A stretch of DNA of 64,000 nucleotides from Dryomyza anilis (GCA_951804985.1 OX638133.1:8142501-8206500), one strand, 5' to 3'. Shown: positions 35,561 through 49,092, counted from the stretch's first letter. The notes: generated by a model not told the origin, from the letters alone. Numbers and translations: made by a program.

Positions 35561-37493
35561 AGTACTTAACTACTTCGAGGATTTTTACCTCCTTTTGTGG
35601 TAATGATAGAAAATCTAAAAATATGGCTATTTATAGAGAATGTGTAAACCTTCAAATTGAAAATACAAATTTTAACTTTATTCTTTTCATCAAAGAAAAA
35701 AAACTAACCACTGGCTAGTCTCAACTTTCATTAAACATCTGCGAAAATGTTCCTATACATGTAATCTTTACGAAAAATATCAATAAAATAATGAACTACT
35801 CGATTTAAAGGCGTTTGTTTTCGCCTTCTGTGAAATTAGCTTTTTGTTGTTTACGATATTTATAACGTATCGATATAAGCAAACATAAGTTTGAAAAAAG
35901 ATAATATTAAAAATTCATAAACCCTTCAAATCATTAATTTCACAATTTATAATACATTTATAACACATTCAAATGAACATAACTTCTATACAATGCCATG
36001 AATTCATAAATGAATAACATACATTTATGAATTTCAACAATGAAAAACCCAAATTAACGCAACCACAAAAGTCATCTCAAAACAATAAACTAATTTTGAA
36101 AGTTTCCCCTAAAATTATATAGAACAAACCAGCATTTAACCCACACTCACTACTCAGTGAAACAAAAACTTGCCGCCATAGAAATTCATCATCACTATCA
36201 TCAAAATCAACGGCATAGAAATGAGTCAAAACTTTCAAAATTACTTCCCAGAATGGTTGGCATTCAACTGGCTCAACTGGTTGCAAAGAAATGAATAACT
36301 AAATGAAATGAAAATGATTTGAATGCGAGAAAAGATTTTGATTTTCATCTCTTTTTGCACTTTTCAATTTGTAGTAAATGAAAAGCGTAATTTTTCCACA
36401 ACAACACAGCACAGAACAGAACAAAACAAAAGCTATTTTAGACACCTAATAGAAAACTTACAATGGTGATGGGGTACAATAAATTTATGAAACAAAAATT
36501 TTCGTTGAATTTCCTGTTCATGGCATGGCGCACTTCAGCGTCCTCTTGTTTATGATTTGTGCGTCACAAAGTTCAAAAAGTGTCAAGAGCCCAAATGGTA
36601 AGAAACAGTTAGTGGCACTGTCATCTTGTGGAGTCCTTGACAAGTGGCCAAGTTTCAGACTGCATTTTGAAGCATTCAACTGCACTGCTTGCGGTCAATT
36701 AAATGATGCAGAGCAATTTGGTGTTGTCGGCAAAAGAAAAAACTCAAAATTTCTATGAGAAGAAAATAAAACTCTATAGTTTGCCAACGTTTTTCAAAAG
36801 ATTTATTCATTCATTTTAATTAACAATTTGTGTTTCGATTTGCATTCAAATGCAAAAACTTTTGCAGACAATTGAAAGCATTAGCTATAGCAAAAAGAAA
36901 TATAGAGACAGAGTGAAAATCATAAATTATTCTAATAAATTGAAAATAATGAAAACTATTTTGAGATTTTCTTTATTTCCGTGCAAATTGTGTGTGCGGG
37001 GTACGCTTTTCAATGGAACTCAGTGGGGAACTTCGTTTTGGGGTGCAAAATAAACTCTGCACAATGAAAATATTTAATCTCTGTACTGTGTAGTTGGTGA
37101 AAGTTTTTGTTTAATGTTGTGTTTTGCATACGAAAATAGTTTTCATTCAAATGCAGACAATTGCAAAAATGCCTGGTGCGAGTGGGCGGTACTTCTGAGG
37201 CGAATTTCTGTGCAAAGGATCAAGTTTATTTTGGGGGGTGCTCGGGGGTAGTAGTACTTCTTTGTGTTGGTGATATTATTGAAATTAGTTTAGATTTAAA
37301 ATCAAATTGATGGAAATGAAAAATATTTGGGAAATTCAATTTCATTTTAATAACCCCAAAGACTTTGTTCTTTATAAATAAATACAATTCAAGAATTAAA
37401 TAATGCTTTTTAATTGAGTTTAAAAGGAAGAACTTTTAGAATGAGATAATAGCAAAAACCATTAATATTTTATGTTCTTTTAAGTCTTTAACT
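35561..37493. other. Unassigned DNA before the 9-bp array
   Basis: Mostly non-repetitive. 36500-37250 is G+C-richer with paired ATTTGCATTCAAATGC words (about 36837 and similar near 37142). No spliced frame with a recognisable product. Confidence 0.35.
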
Positions 37494-40400
37494 AAATTCT
37501 TTAAATTCTTTAAATTCTTCAAATTCATTAAATTCTTTAAATTCTTTAAATTCTTCAAATTCTTTAAATTCTTTAAATTCTTTAAATTCTTTAAATTCTT
37601 TAAATTCTTTAAATTCTTTAAATTCTTTAAATTCTTTAAATTCTTTAAATTCTTTAAATTCTTTAAATTCTTTAAATTCTTTAAATTCTTTAAATTCTTT
37701 AAATTCTTTAAATTCTTTAAATTCTTTAAATTCTTTAAATTCTTTAAACTCTTTAAATTCTTTAAATTCTTTAAATTCTTTAAATTCTTTAAATTCTTTA
37801 AATTCTTTAAATTCTTAAAATTCTTTAAATTCTTTAAATTCTTTAAATTCTTTAAACTCTTTAAATTCTTTAAATTCTTCAAATTCATTAAATTCTTTAA
37901 ATTCTTTAAATTCTTCAAATTCTTTAAATTCTTTAAATTCTTTAAATTCTTTAAATTCTTTAAATTCTTTAAATTCTTTAAATTCTTTAAATTCTTTAAA
38001 TTCTTTAAATTCTTTAAACTCTTTAAATTCTTTAAATTCTTTAAATTCTTTAAATTCTTTAAATTCTTTAAATTCTTTAAATTCTTTAAATTCTTTAAAC
38101 TCTTTAAACTCTTTAAATTCTTTAAATTCTTTAAATTCTTAAAATTCTTTAAATTCTTTAAATTCTTTAAACTTTTTAAATTCTTTAAATTCTTTAAATT
38201 CTTTAAATTCTTTAAATTCTTTAAATTCTTTAAATTCTTTAAATTCTTTAAATTCTTTAAATTCTTTAAATTCTTTAAATTCTTTAAATTCTTTAAATTC
38301 TTTAAATTCTTTAAATTCTTTAAATTCTTTAAATTCTTTAAATTCTTTAAATTCTTTAAATTCTTTAAATTCTTTAAATTCTTTAAATTCTTTAAATTCT
38401 TTAAATTCTTTAATTTCTTTAAATTCTTTAAATTCTTTAAATTCTTTAAATTCTTTAAATTCTTTAAACTCTTTAAATTCTTTAAATTCTTCAAATTCAT
38501 TAAATTCTTTAAATTCTTTAAATTCTTCAAATTCTTTAAATTCTTTAAATTCTTTAAATTCTTTAAATTCTTTAAATTCTTTAAATTCTTTAAATTCTTT
38601 AAATTCTTTAAATTCTTTAAATTCTTTAAATTCTTTAAATTCTTTAAATTCTTTAAATTCTTTAAACTCTTTAAATTCTTTAAATTCTTTAAATTCTTTA
38701 AATTCTTTAAATTCTTTAAATTCATTAAATTCTTTAAATTCTTTAAACTCTTTAAACTCTTTAAATTCTTTAAATTCTTTAAATTCTTAAAATTCTTTAA
38801 ATTCTTTAAATTCTTTAAACTCTTTAAATTCTTTAAATTCTTTAAATTCTTTAAATTCTTTAAATTCTTTAAATTCTTTAAATTCTTTAAATTCTTTAAA
38901 TTCTTTAAATTCTTTAAATTCTTTAAATTCTTTAAATTCTTTAAATTCTTTAAATTCTTTAAATTCTTTAAATTCTTTAAATTCTTTAAATTCTTTAAAT
39001 TCTTTAATTTCTTTAAATTCTTTAAATTCTTTAAATTCTTTAAATTCTTTAAATTCTTTAAATTCTTTAAATTCTTTAAATTCTTTAAATTCTTTAAATT
39101 CTTTAAATTCTTTAAATTCTTTAAATTCTTTAAATTCTTTAAATTCTCTAAATTCTTTAAATTCTTTAAATTCTTTAAATTCTTTAAATTCTTTAAATTC
39201 TTTAAATTCTTTAAATTCTTTAAATCCTTTAAATTCTTTAAATTCTTTAAATTCTTTAAACTCTTTAAATTCTTTAAATTCTTTAAATTCTTTAAATTCT
39301 TTAAAAATTTTTAAATTCTTTAAATTCTTTAAATTCTTTAAATTCTTTGAATTCTTTGAATTCTTTAAATTCTTTAAATTCTTTAAATTCTTTAAATTCT
39401 TTAAATTCTTTAAATTCTTTAAATTCTTTAAATTCTTTAAACTCTTTAAATTCTTTAAATTCTTTAAATTCTTTAAATTCTTTAAATTCTTTAAATTCTT
39501 TAAATTCTTTAAATTCTTTAAATTCTTTAAATTCTTTAAATTCTTTAAATTCTTAAAATCTTTAAATTCTTTAAATTCTTTAAATTCTTTAAATTCTTTA
39601 AATTCTTTAAATTCTTTAAATTCTTTAAATTCTTTAAATTCTTTAAATTCTTTAAATTCTTTAAATTCTTTAATTTCTTTAAATTCTTTAAATTCTTTAA
39701 ATTCTTTAAATTCTTTAAATTCTTTAAATTCTTTAAATTCTTTAAATTCTTTAAATTCTTTAAATTCTTTAAATTCTTTAAATTCTTTAAATTCTTTAAA
39801 TTCTTTAAATTCTTTAAACTCTTTAAATTCTTTAAATTCTTTAAATTCTTTAAATTCTTTAAATTCTTTAAATTCTTTAAATTCTTTAAATTCTTTAAAT
39901 TCTTTAAATTCTTTAAATTCTTTAAATTCTTTAAATTCTTTAAATTCTTTAAATTCTTTAAATTCTTTAAATTCTTTAAATTCTTTAAATTCTTTAATTT
40001 CTTTAAATTCTTTAAATTCTTTAAATTCTTTAAATTCTTTAAATTCTTTAAATTCTTTAAATTCTTTAAATTCTTTAAATTCTTTAAATTCTTTAAATTC
40101 TTTAAATTCTTTAAATTCTTTAAATTCTTTAAACTCTTTAAATTCTTTAAATTCTTTAAATTCTTTAAATTCTTTAAATTCTTTAAATTCTTTAAATTCT
40201 TTAAATTCTTTAAATTCTTTAAATTCTTTAAATTCTTTAAACTCTTTAAACTCTTTAAATTCTTTAAATTCTTTAAATTCTTAAAATTCTTTAAATTCTT
40301 TAAATTCTTTAAACTTTTTAAATTCTTTAAATTCTTTAAATTCTTTAAATTCTTTAAATTCTTTAAATTCTTTAAATTCTTTGAATTCTTTAAATTCTTT

Positions 40401-42414
40401 AAATTCTTTAAATTCTTTAAATTCTTTAAATTCTTTAAATTCTTTAAATTCTTTAAATTCTTTAAATTCTTTAAATTCTTTGAATTCTTTGAATTCTTTA
40501 AATTCTTTAAATTCTTTAAATTCTTTAAATTCTTTAAATTCTTTAAATTCTTTAAATTCTTTAAATTCTTTAAATTCTTTAAACTCTTTAAATTCTTTAA
40601 ATTCTTTAAATTCTTTAAATTCTTTAAATTCTTTAAATTCTTTAAATTCTATAAATTCTTTAAATTCTTTAAATTCTTTAAATTCTTTGAATTCTTTAAA
40701 TTCTTTAAATTCTTTAAATTCTTTAAATTCTTTAAATTCTTTAAATTCTTTAAATTCTTTAAATTCTTTAAATTCTTTAAATTCTTTAAATTCTCTAAAT
40801 TCTTTAAATTCTTTAAATTCTTTAAATTCTTTAAATTCTTTAAATTCTTTAAATTCTTTAAATTCTTTAAATTCTTTAAATTCTTTAAATTCTTTAAATT
40901 CTTTAAATTCTTTAAATTCTTTAAATTCTTTAAATTCTTTAAATTCTTTGAATTCTTTGAATTCTTTAAATTCTTTAAATTCTTTAAATTCTTTAAATTC
41001 TTTAAATTCTTTAAATTCTTTGAATTCTTTGAATTCTTTAAATTCTTTAAATTCTTTAAATTCTTTAAATTCTTTAAATTCTTTAAATTCTTCAAATTCT
41101 TTAAATTCTTTAAATTCTTTAAATTCTTTAAATTCTTTAAATTCTTTAAATTCTTTAAATTCTTTAAATTCTTTAAATTCTTTAAATTCTTTAAATTCTT
41201 TAAATTCTTTAAATTCTTTAAATTCTTTAAATTCTTTAAATTCTTTAAATTCTTTAAATTCTTTAAATTCTTTAAATTTTTTAAATTCTTTAAATTCTTT
41301 AAATTCTTTAAATTCTTTAAATTCTTTAAATTCTTTAAATTCTTTAAATTCTTTAAATTCTTTAAATTCTTTAAATTCTTTAAATTCTTTAAATTCTTTA
41401 AATTCTTTAAATTCTTTAAATTTTTAAATTCTTTAAATTCTTTAAATTCTTTAAATTCTTTAAATTCTTTAAATTCTTTAAATTCTTTAAATTCTTTAAA
41501 TTCTTTAAATTCTTTAAATTCTTTAAATTCTTTAAATTCTTTAAATTCTTTAAATTCTTTAAATTCTTTAAATTCTTTAAATTCTTTAAATTCATTAAAT
41601 TCTTTAAATTCTTTAAATTCTTTAAATTCTTTAAATTCTTTAAATTCTTTAAATTCTTTAAATTCTTTAAATTCTTTAAATTCTTTAAATTCTTTAAATT
41701 CTTTAAATTCTTTAAATTCTTTAAATTCTTTAAATTCTTTAAATTCTTTAAATTCTTTAAATTCTTTAAATTCTTTAAATTCTTTAAATTCTTTAAATTC
41801 TTTAAATTCTTTAAATTCTTTAAATTCTTTAAATTCTTTAAATTCTTTAAATTCTTTAAATTCTTTAAATTCTTTAAATTCTTTAAATTCTTTAAATTCT
41901 TTAAATTCTTTAAATTCTTTAAATTCTTTAAATTCTTTAAATTCTTTAAATTCTTTAAATTCTTTAAATTCTTTAAATTCTTTAAATTCTTTAAATTCTT
42001 TAAGTTCTTAAAATTCTTAAAATTCTTAAAATTCTTAAAATTCTTAAAATTCTTAAAATTCTTAAAATTCTTAAAATTCTTCATATTCTTCAAATTCTTT
42101 AAATTCTTTAAATTCTTTAAATTCTTAAAATTCTTTAAATTCTTTAAATTCTTTAAATTCTTTAAATTCTTTAAATTCTTTAAATTCTTTAAGTTCTTTA
42201 AATTCTTTAAATTCTTTAAATTCTTTAAATTCTTTAAATTCTTTAAATTCTTTAAATTCTTTAAATTCTTTAAATTCTTTAAATTCTTTAAATTCTTTAA
42301 ATTCTTTAAATTCTTTAAATTCTTTAAATTCTTTAAATTCTTTAAATTAATTAAATTCTTTAAATTCTTTAAATTCTTTAAATTTTTTAAATTCTTTAAA
42401 TTCTTTAAATTTTT
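37494..42414. repeat. Giant tandem array of the 9-bp unit TTCTTTAAA (about 547 copies)
   Basis: About 4.92 kb of almost uninterrupted 9-bp repeats. Variant units are patterned: TTCTTCAAATTCATTAAA blocks at 37516, 37876 and 38488 lie 360 and 612 bp apart, and the AAACTCTTTAAACTC doublet recurs at 38097, 38745 and 40239 (648 and 1,494 bp apart), all multiples of 9. About nine TTCTTAAAA units are consecutive at 42005-42080. GAATTC-making units often occur as doublets (about 40482, 40949, 41021). Long reading frames on both strands are by-products of the 9-bp period. Confidence 0.97.
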
Positions 42415-43903
42415 CAGATACTTTTTTTTCTTTAAATTCATACAATTCTTAAACCAAAATATCAACTGCCTTTCACGATTTTTATTGTCCTTTTAGAGAG
42501 TTCATAAAATTGTTCATTAATCTTGCATAAAAACCACATCAAACTTGGAAACTTCAATGATAAAAATGTTCAAATGAAATGCCACAAATTCGTAAAATTC
42601 ATCATAAAAGCCAAGACCACGAATGACCGACGAATTGCAGAAATGCATTAATTTAGTGCAGTTAAATTAGTTTTTCTTGCTACCCGCTACCTCCCGCCAT
42701 CTTCGGAGTTCTTGCAATTTTCAGCGCCATTACTTCCGGCGTAAAACTTCACTTCCTTCGGTAGCTTTCGTTACACTAAGTGCGAGTGTATTTGTGATTC
42801 TTTATAAATGAGTGTGTGTGTGTGTGACTGTGTGAAAATTGTGGCAATAAATTTTTGTGAATAAACAGCGACACAAAAACAGCAAAACCTAAGCGAAAAC
42901 AAACTATGAGAATGCATTCAGTAGCAGTGCCACCTTCTGCCGGTTGTACGTCTTACAAATGCACTTCATAAATTCACTCAATTCAAAAACAAACTGAAAA
43001 AAAAAACACTGGAAAAGAAAATCCCGGAAAAAGCTGTAGCAGAAACTTTGCAAAAACTTGGCGAATTCAAGAAATTATTGCAACAGCGCGGGAAGCAACA
43101 GCAGCTGTTGCCACTACCGACGGCCGCACTTAGTGCGCCGTGCGCGCCTTGTAAAGCCGGCAATAAAATCGTTAACTCTAGAAAAGGATTTTAAAAAGTG
43201 GTAAAAATTCAAAAAAGCCAACGAGTACTGCGTAGTGCTGGCATTGGTGGCGCTGCAGGAAAAATGTGTGTTATGCGAAATAAATTTAATGTTTGGCAAT
43301 CATAATAATTCTACATTTAGTGGTAATAATTTGAGTGCCAACAAAAGTACAAATAAAAAAATACAACAACTATGACTACAAGCATTTCAACTACAACAAC
43401 AATAAACAAACAAACATTGGCAATAACTACGAGAAAAAAAAGAGAGTCCTGCGAAATAAATGGCCCTCGTAAAATGTAACTTTGTTGCGAAATGCAATTT
43501 GGATTTGTTACGTTGACTGCACAAAATATACTAAAAATGCAATAAAAAAATGCTCGAAAAATTGTAAAAAAAAAAACACAAAAAACCGTATAAAAGCCAA
43601 CGTGTTATTCGCCATTTTTATGGCGCAATCTCTATCTGGTCATTTTCTGCATACAATTTTAATCGAATTAGTACGCGGAATTATGAGCCTGGTAGCAGGT
43701 GAAAATGATGGCAAAATAAAGCGTTGCCACACTGATTGAACAAGCCAATTGCTTTTAAGTTGTTGTTTTTCGTGATTTTTGTAATTATCGCGTTTTAATG
43801 ATTTTGTGTATTACTGCGTATTGATAAACTTGGCAATAAGCCAAAAATATTAACAATTTTTCATTGACCATTTAATGCTATAATAAATTTAATTTTCTAT
43901 ACA
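42415..43903. other. G+C-richer non-repetitive block beside the array
   Basis: 42660-43300 has CAGCAGCTGTTGCC and CGGCCGCACTTAGTGCGCCG with CAACAACAA runs, typical of fly untranslated first exons. No start codon followed by a credible protein; a regulatory or UTR role is a guess. Confidence 0.3.
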
Positions 43904-45248
43904 CAGAAAAAAAAATACAATAGGTTTACAGTTGCAATAATCAAACAAACCTTTTATAATTTTTCTAATCCTCAATATACAGGGGTTCTATGATTCGAAA
44001 AATACGAAAATGTTAAATAAAAAATGTATAATTTTGCACCCAGTTTAAGATACAGGGTGTTTAAGAGATGCATATTACTGACATGACCAAGTCAAGAAAA
44101 TTTGTTATGAAGTATAAGTTGTTGATAAATGAATATTGAATTTTACTCTCGTACTTTAGACAATTAAATTACTTTTCCATTGGTATATCACATCTTCGAA
44201 CCCCATGATTTCCTCCTTTTTTAAAATGTACGTAAAGTTCAAATTTACAAAAAACACTGTAATTGGTTAGTAAGGACTGGGAATGTACTGGTATTTCATT
44301 ATACATTAGAAAACAGTGGGGTTATAACGAAATTTCGGCAAAATCCATGACGAAGTAAAAATTTGTATTTTTATTTTTGTAAATTTCAACTTTACATTCC
44401 TTTTAAAAAAACGAAGTTATCATAGAGTTTCAAGGTGTCATAAACCATTACAAAGGTAATTTAATTTTCTAAAACATGATTTAAAAATGTTTATTTATTT
44501 ATCAACAGATTATATCCAACACCCTAAGAAATAATTGATCCCAAACCAATATGCTTTTTTCTGATTTTGTTATAATAATTTTGGTTACGGTTTCAGATTT
44601 CATAATATAACGCTTTTAAATGATTAACAAACAAATCTATAATATCGTTTTGAACAAAATGTAATTTGTTACACTATTCTAGCAATAAATTTAAGTAAGT
44701 GAGATGATAGATAATTTAGCGTAGTGAGGCGGTGAACTAGAACGAGTTGGAAAATCAATGCAATAAAACCCATGAGTAGAAAGAGATGCAAGTAGTGTGT
44801 GAAAGCATTACAGAATATTGTTATGTGTAGAAGTTTGTGAAAATTTCTAGAATTTAACTATATTTGTGCTCTACATGAGTTTAAACGAGATGGAGATATA
44901 TATTTTGGTTGGTGGATAGGGATAATACAATACGGATTCTCGTGAAGTTTGTGGAATCTTCGAGACTCCGACTCTACAGTTTATTTCAACTTTCAAACGA
45001 ATGTCATATGAAAATATGTACATTTTTGTGTTCGATGTGTCAGTACAAATGAACTTTTGTGTCAGTACATTATGAACTTTTTCATTAAGGTTTTATGAAC
45101 GATTCATACGTGGGATGAATTTGACGATTGATTAAATCGTAAAGACAAATTCATAATATTGATGAACAAATTCATAATATTGATCAACAAATTCATAACA
45201 TTGTTAAACAAATTCATAAATAGTATGAACTTTTTTTTCGTCTGTGTA
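43904..45248. mobile_element. Family A copy with several insertions
   Basis: Left end CACAGAAAAAAAAATAC; right end near 45248 (TTTTTTTTCGTCTGTGTA). Inside are a rearranged mariner-like relative of 24782-25551 (about 43980-44530, with an inverted partial duplicate) and an LTR-like fragment (about 44670-44990). Confidence 0.5.
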
Positions 45249-45303
45249 AAAAATTATTTATTTTATGCTCGTTTTAAATTTTATTTTAAAAAAAGTATTA
45301 TAA

Positions 45304-45309
45304 TTTATT
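45304..45309 (-). terminator. Poly(A) signal of Plus-C gene 3
   Basis: AATAAA on the minus strand 15 bp beyond the stop codon. Confidence 0.5.
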
Positions 45310-45324
45310 TTCAATTATTTGTTA

Positions 45325-46057
45325 TTACATGGTTGTTAACGCATCCTTGCAGCGTTTCGAAAAATTCAAAGTGTCTGTGCACTCCTGCGTGTGGGCCCAA
45401 CGATCTTTCGGACAGTTGTGAAAGAATTTGTAAATGACACAAGACAGAACGACGCTTGGCATCGGTTGGCAGTGTTTAGCTTTGCGACTGAAAGCGCCAA
45501 GAGTCACAATAAAATTAGCAGTTAAATCTTCGGCTAAAAATTTAAAAAAATACATTACAAAAACGACAAATAACCAAAATTTTATTAATACCTTTGCCAT
45601 GGCAATGATCATACGCATCAATCATTTCTCTCATATACTCGGGATCCTCGGGATGGGTACTGCCATAGTAACGACGCACAGCATCCATATCCAATTGATT
45701 GTGTTTGTTGAGAAATCCAAAACGATTGAAAACACATTCGCCCCAACAAAGACCACGTATAACCTGTTCCACGGTAACATCCTCGATAGCTTCCTCTTGC
45801 GGTGAGGGTAGCTTAAAGCCTGTTTGCTGTGCACATTCCTCGGTAATGTTGTTATGGCCATCTGGATGCCGACAGCAATAGTGTATGTGATCCTCTCGTA
45901 TTTTCTCCGGATGATTACACTGCACGCGAACGCTTGTAATATAAGGCTGTAATTACAATGGGTATATTTTAGATATAGTTTTGATTGAATTGAATCCATT
46001 AAAACCTACAACGAGTAAAAGCAGCCAAATCATGGCACAAACTGATATTTGCAACAT
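45325..46057 (-). CDS. Plus-C odorant-binding protein (gene 3 of 3)
   Basis: Three exons on the minus strand: 46057-46010, 45946-45592 and 45533-45325, encoding 203 residues. Signal peptide MLQISVCAMIWLLLLV. Twelve cysteines: C26, the pair in HYCCRHPDGHN, then EC, LC, GEC, HCH, HC, SC, NC, EC and RC. Shared blocks with gene 2 include TGFKLPSP, NQLDM/DQLDM, YDHCHG/FDHCHG, FFHNCP, DRWA and CKDALTT; by eye about half the residues agree. Intron phases (0 and 1) are identical to gene 2 but both introns are very short (63 and 58 bp), whereas gene 2 has a first intron of 1.56 kb swollen by repeats. The two paralogues are in opposite orientation and separated by the 9-bp tandem array. Function: extracellular ligand carrier, ligand unknown. 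Confidence 0.9.
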
Positions 46058-47442
46058 TTCAGCTAAAGCTCTATATTTAATCTATGCTGTTTTTTAGCAC
46101 AGCTGTTTATTTTATGGACGGTTTTACTTTCATTTTTTAATTAAATGTTTCATTAATTTTGAAATTCATTAAGCGGAACATCGTATTACATTATATGAAG
46201 TGAGCAATTAAGTGCTTTAAATTGTTTTATTATACGCATTTTTAATAATAATCTCAATGTACGATTTGAAATGTTATTTTAATTGATTTAAAAATTCTAT
46301 TAATCTGCACAAACATCATCGAATTCATTTAATCCATTACCATTTTCGTTCCATTACCTTAAAACCAACATTTAAAAACTTCCCAAATGGCTACAAAATT
46401 TTACTCTTGTATTTTGTTTAAAAAAATGTGCTATAAATTCTAATGTCAAATAAGAACCCCTACACATAAAACACCACAGCCCAATAAAACCCGCAGTAGT
46501 TTCAAAATAAATGCACTATCCTTACAAGGATATTTTCTACACATGCTATTTTTATTTCTCCACTTTTTCCCCGATAAACCACTCGATACCAAAACCCATC
46601 GGAAATTAATGTTCACACTATACTTATTTTTTCATATATGTTTTTTTCAATACTGCAGCCTCCAGCTCAAGACATTAATGGGAAATTACAGTTACATTCA
46701 ATGTTGGTGGCAACACCAGACAAAACAACACCACATTTGTATCTATTTTCGTCTGCCGTCGCAATCTAAAATGTTCCATAGTTCGTATAGAGAAAAGCTG
46801 CCGAAAAATACACCCTATTTTTAAGAAGGGGGGCTTTTCGTAGAGCGAAAAAGTATTTTGTAACAAAATAAAAATTGTTCTTAAAATTGCACTCACGACT
46901 GCGTTTCGTAGGAAACTAAGCGAGCATATTACGCAAACTGGATTTTGTGAGATAACCCAGTAAATATTTTTGATATCATTTTATTTTAAACACCTAAAAT
47001 ATACAAGAAAAAAAGGTTACAAATGTTAAAAGTATAAAATAAGTGACGTCCGACTCGGACGGGAAGTTAAAAAAATTTGTATTAAAATTGTAATAATCAA
47101 TCTTTACGGTCGTCTCCAATCATACTCAGATTTTACATACATTACCTTTTTATCAAATGGAACCATTTTAAGGATTGTGCCGAACAAAGTCGCACAAAAA
47201 ATTGATACCCATACAAATAAGGTACACCTAATAGGGTAAATTTTTACCAGTTTTAAAAGGTCGCTATTTTTTTTACAAAATAAACAACGATCAGATTTCC
47301 TGATAGTTTTTAATAGGGGACATATTCATGCAATGTACATTATTGATCGTAAGAAAGAATGAGAAATTATAAGAAGGGAGGAAAGATGGAGAAGTGTCCT
47401 TGAATCTTTGAGAGCTTACTACGATCCCCGACTAGAACAGAA
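46058..47442. other. Unassigned DNA
   Basis: Nothing recognisable; 46260-46920 is non-repetitive. Confidence 0.35.
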
Positions 47443-48270
47443 CACAGAAAAAAAATCATCAATATGATGAATTTATTCACAAATATTTTGAATTTTTCAA
47501 CCAACTATCCAATTCATCATATTGATACCACCGTTCATTAAATGACATATTGATGAATACATTCATTATATATTCGAAATTATTCATACTATCGAAATAC
47601 TCAATACAATGAATTTGTAACGTCATATTATGAATAATTTAAAATTTTATTTTTTTACGATATTTTCCAAAAAATATATATATTTTCTATTTGAAAATAA
47701 TAGGACAAAATTGTTAAAAAAAATGTATAAAAAATTTCGCAAAAAAAAATGTCGTCAAAAAACAAAATTTTCCGAAAAAAAATATTTCGAAAAAATGTCC
47801 GAATTTTTTTTTATTCAAACTAAATTTTTCAAAAAAAAAAAATTTTAATTAAAAAAATATATATATATTTTTTAAAATATATTTTTAAAATATAACTTTT
47901 TATTAATTTTTTATTTTTTTAATATTACTAATTTATGCATGTCGAGCAAGTATTATATAAGAAATAATATACACGAACTACTTGAAAACTGAGATGTACG
48001 GCAAAAAATGAATGAAAAAAATAATATTTAGATTAAAAGTTGGTATGATGAACAGCATTCTTCAATATGTACATTTATGTTTGTTCATTAATATGATGAA
48101 ACGTATTCTTCACATACAATTCATAATATTAAGGAACACTTTTTCGACAGTTACCAAGCGTTCATCGTTATTATGATCGCATTCATAACATTGATGTCGT
48201 TAGTCATTAATACAATGAATCATGGTTTGAAGAACGGAATTCATCAATATGATGTACATTTTTTTGACTG
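47443..48270. mobile_element. Family A full copy (828 bp)
   Basis: Left end CACAGAAAAAAAATCATC, right end ATGTACATTTTTTTGACTG; core 47640-47950 is A/T simple sequence. It runs opposite to the 5642-6419 copy. Confidence 0.8.
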
Positions 48271-49092
48271 TAAAGAGCACTCGACCTGCTGGAATTAGGC
48301 CATGTATTTCTCTCAAACACCTACCGTTGTAATGTCAGATTATCTGTGAGTCTATGTGTCTGCCTGTATGTATGAATGATAATACAAATACCTAGAACAA
48401 TTTCAATGAAATTTATCGTCATATCGTCGTTCTTCCATATTAGACATTTTACCTATTTGGAAAGACATGATTACGAACTGGATCTGATCGGGTTATGAAT
48501 AATTCAATGATACGTTCCCCACCCTAGAAAAATTCTCTACTAAGTACGGTTGAAGATCGGTGTTATGTTTATCGATTTAAAAAAAATTATGAATCAAATT
48601 AATTTTAGTTCAAAACCTCTCACAGATAATACCAATTTAAAAAAACACAGCATATCAAAAAAAATAAGATCTGCGGTACTCTCAAAAATATACAAAAGTA
48701 TAAAAATCTTAAAAATTAAAAGGGGTGGTCCCTACCCTTTTAATTTTTAAGCAGTCAAATGAACACAGAATGATCTGGCAAGTCTGACATCTTTCTCACT
48801 ATTCAGACCTATTATTGATCTTACCCCTGCAAACTTGCCGTTGCCTCCACCATCCAATACTTAAACCTAGTATATGCTGAAGAAATTTTGTCGGATCATA
48901 GGGGTACCAAAGGGCTTATTAGAAAGTATCCGCCCGTTCATTGAAAAAAGCGTCGCAGGCCAACTTTTAACTAAGTTTTCTAAAATGACTATTTAATTTT
49001 TAGATAAGTTGGTGGTGATTGTGATGAGGTGAAACAATGACAATTAAAACTAAGGAAGGGCTGTTACTGTCCTTCTTTTGGAATTTTTTGTT
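48271..49092. other. Unassigned DNA
   Basis: No gene recognised; a short frame at 48550-48750 is Lys/Ile-rich and not convincing. Confidence 0.35.

Noticed and set aside
37436..42465. Long frames of repeated LKN and LNS on both strands, up to 429 codons
   Set aside because: They arise because the 9-bp unit is a multiple of three; both strands and several frames are open at once and no promoter or conserved domain exists.
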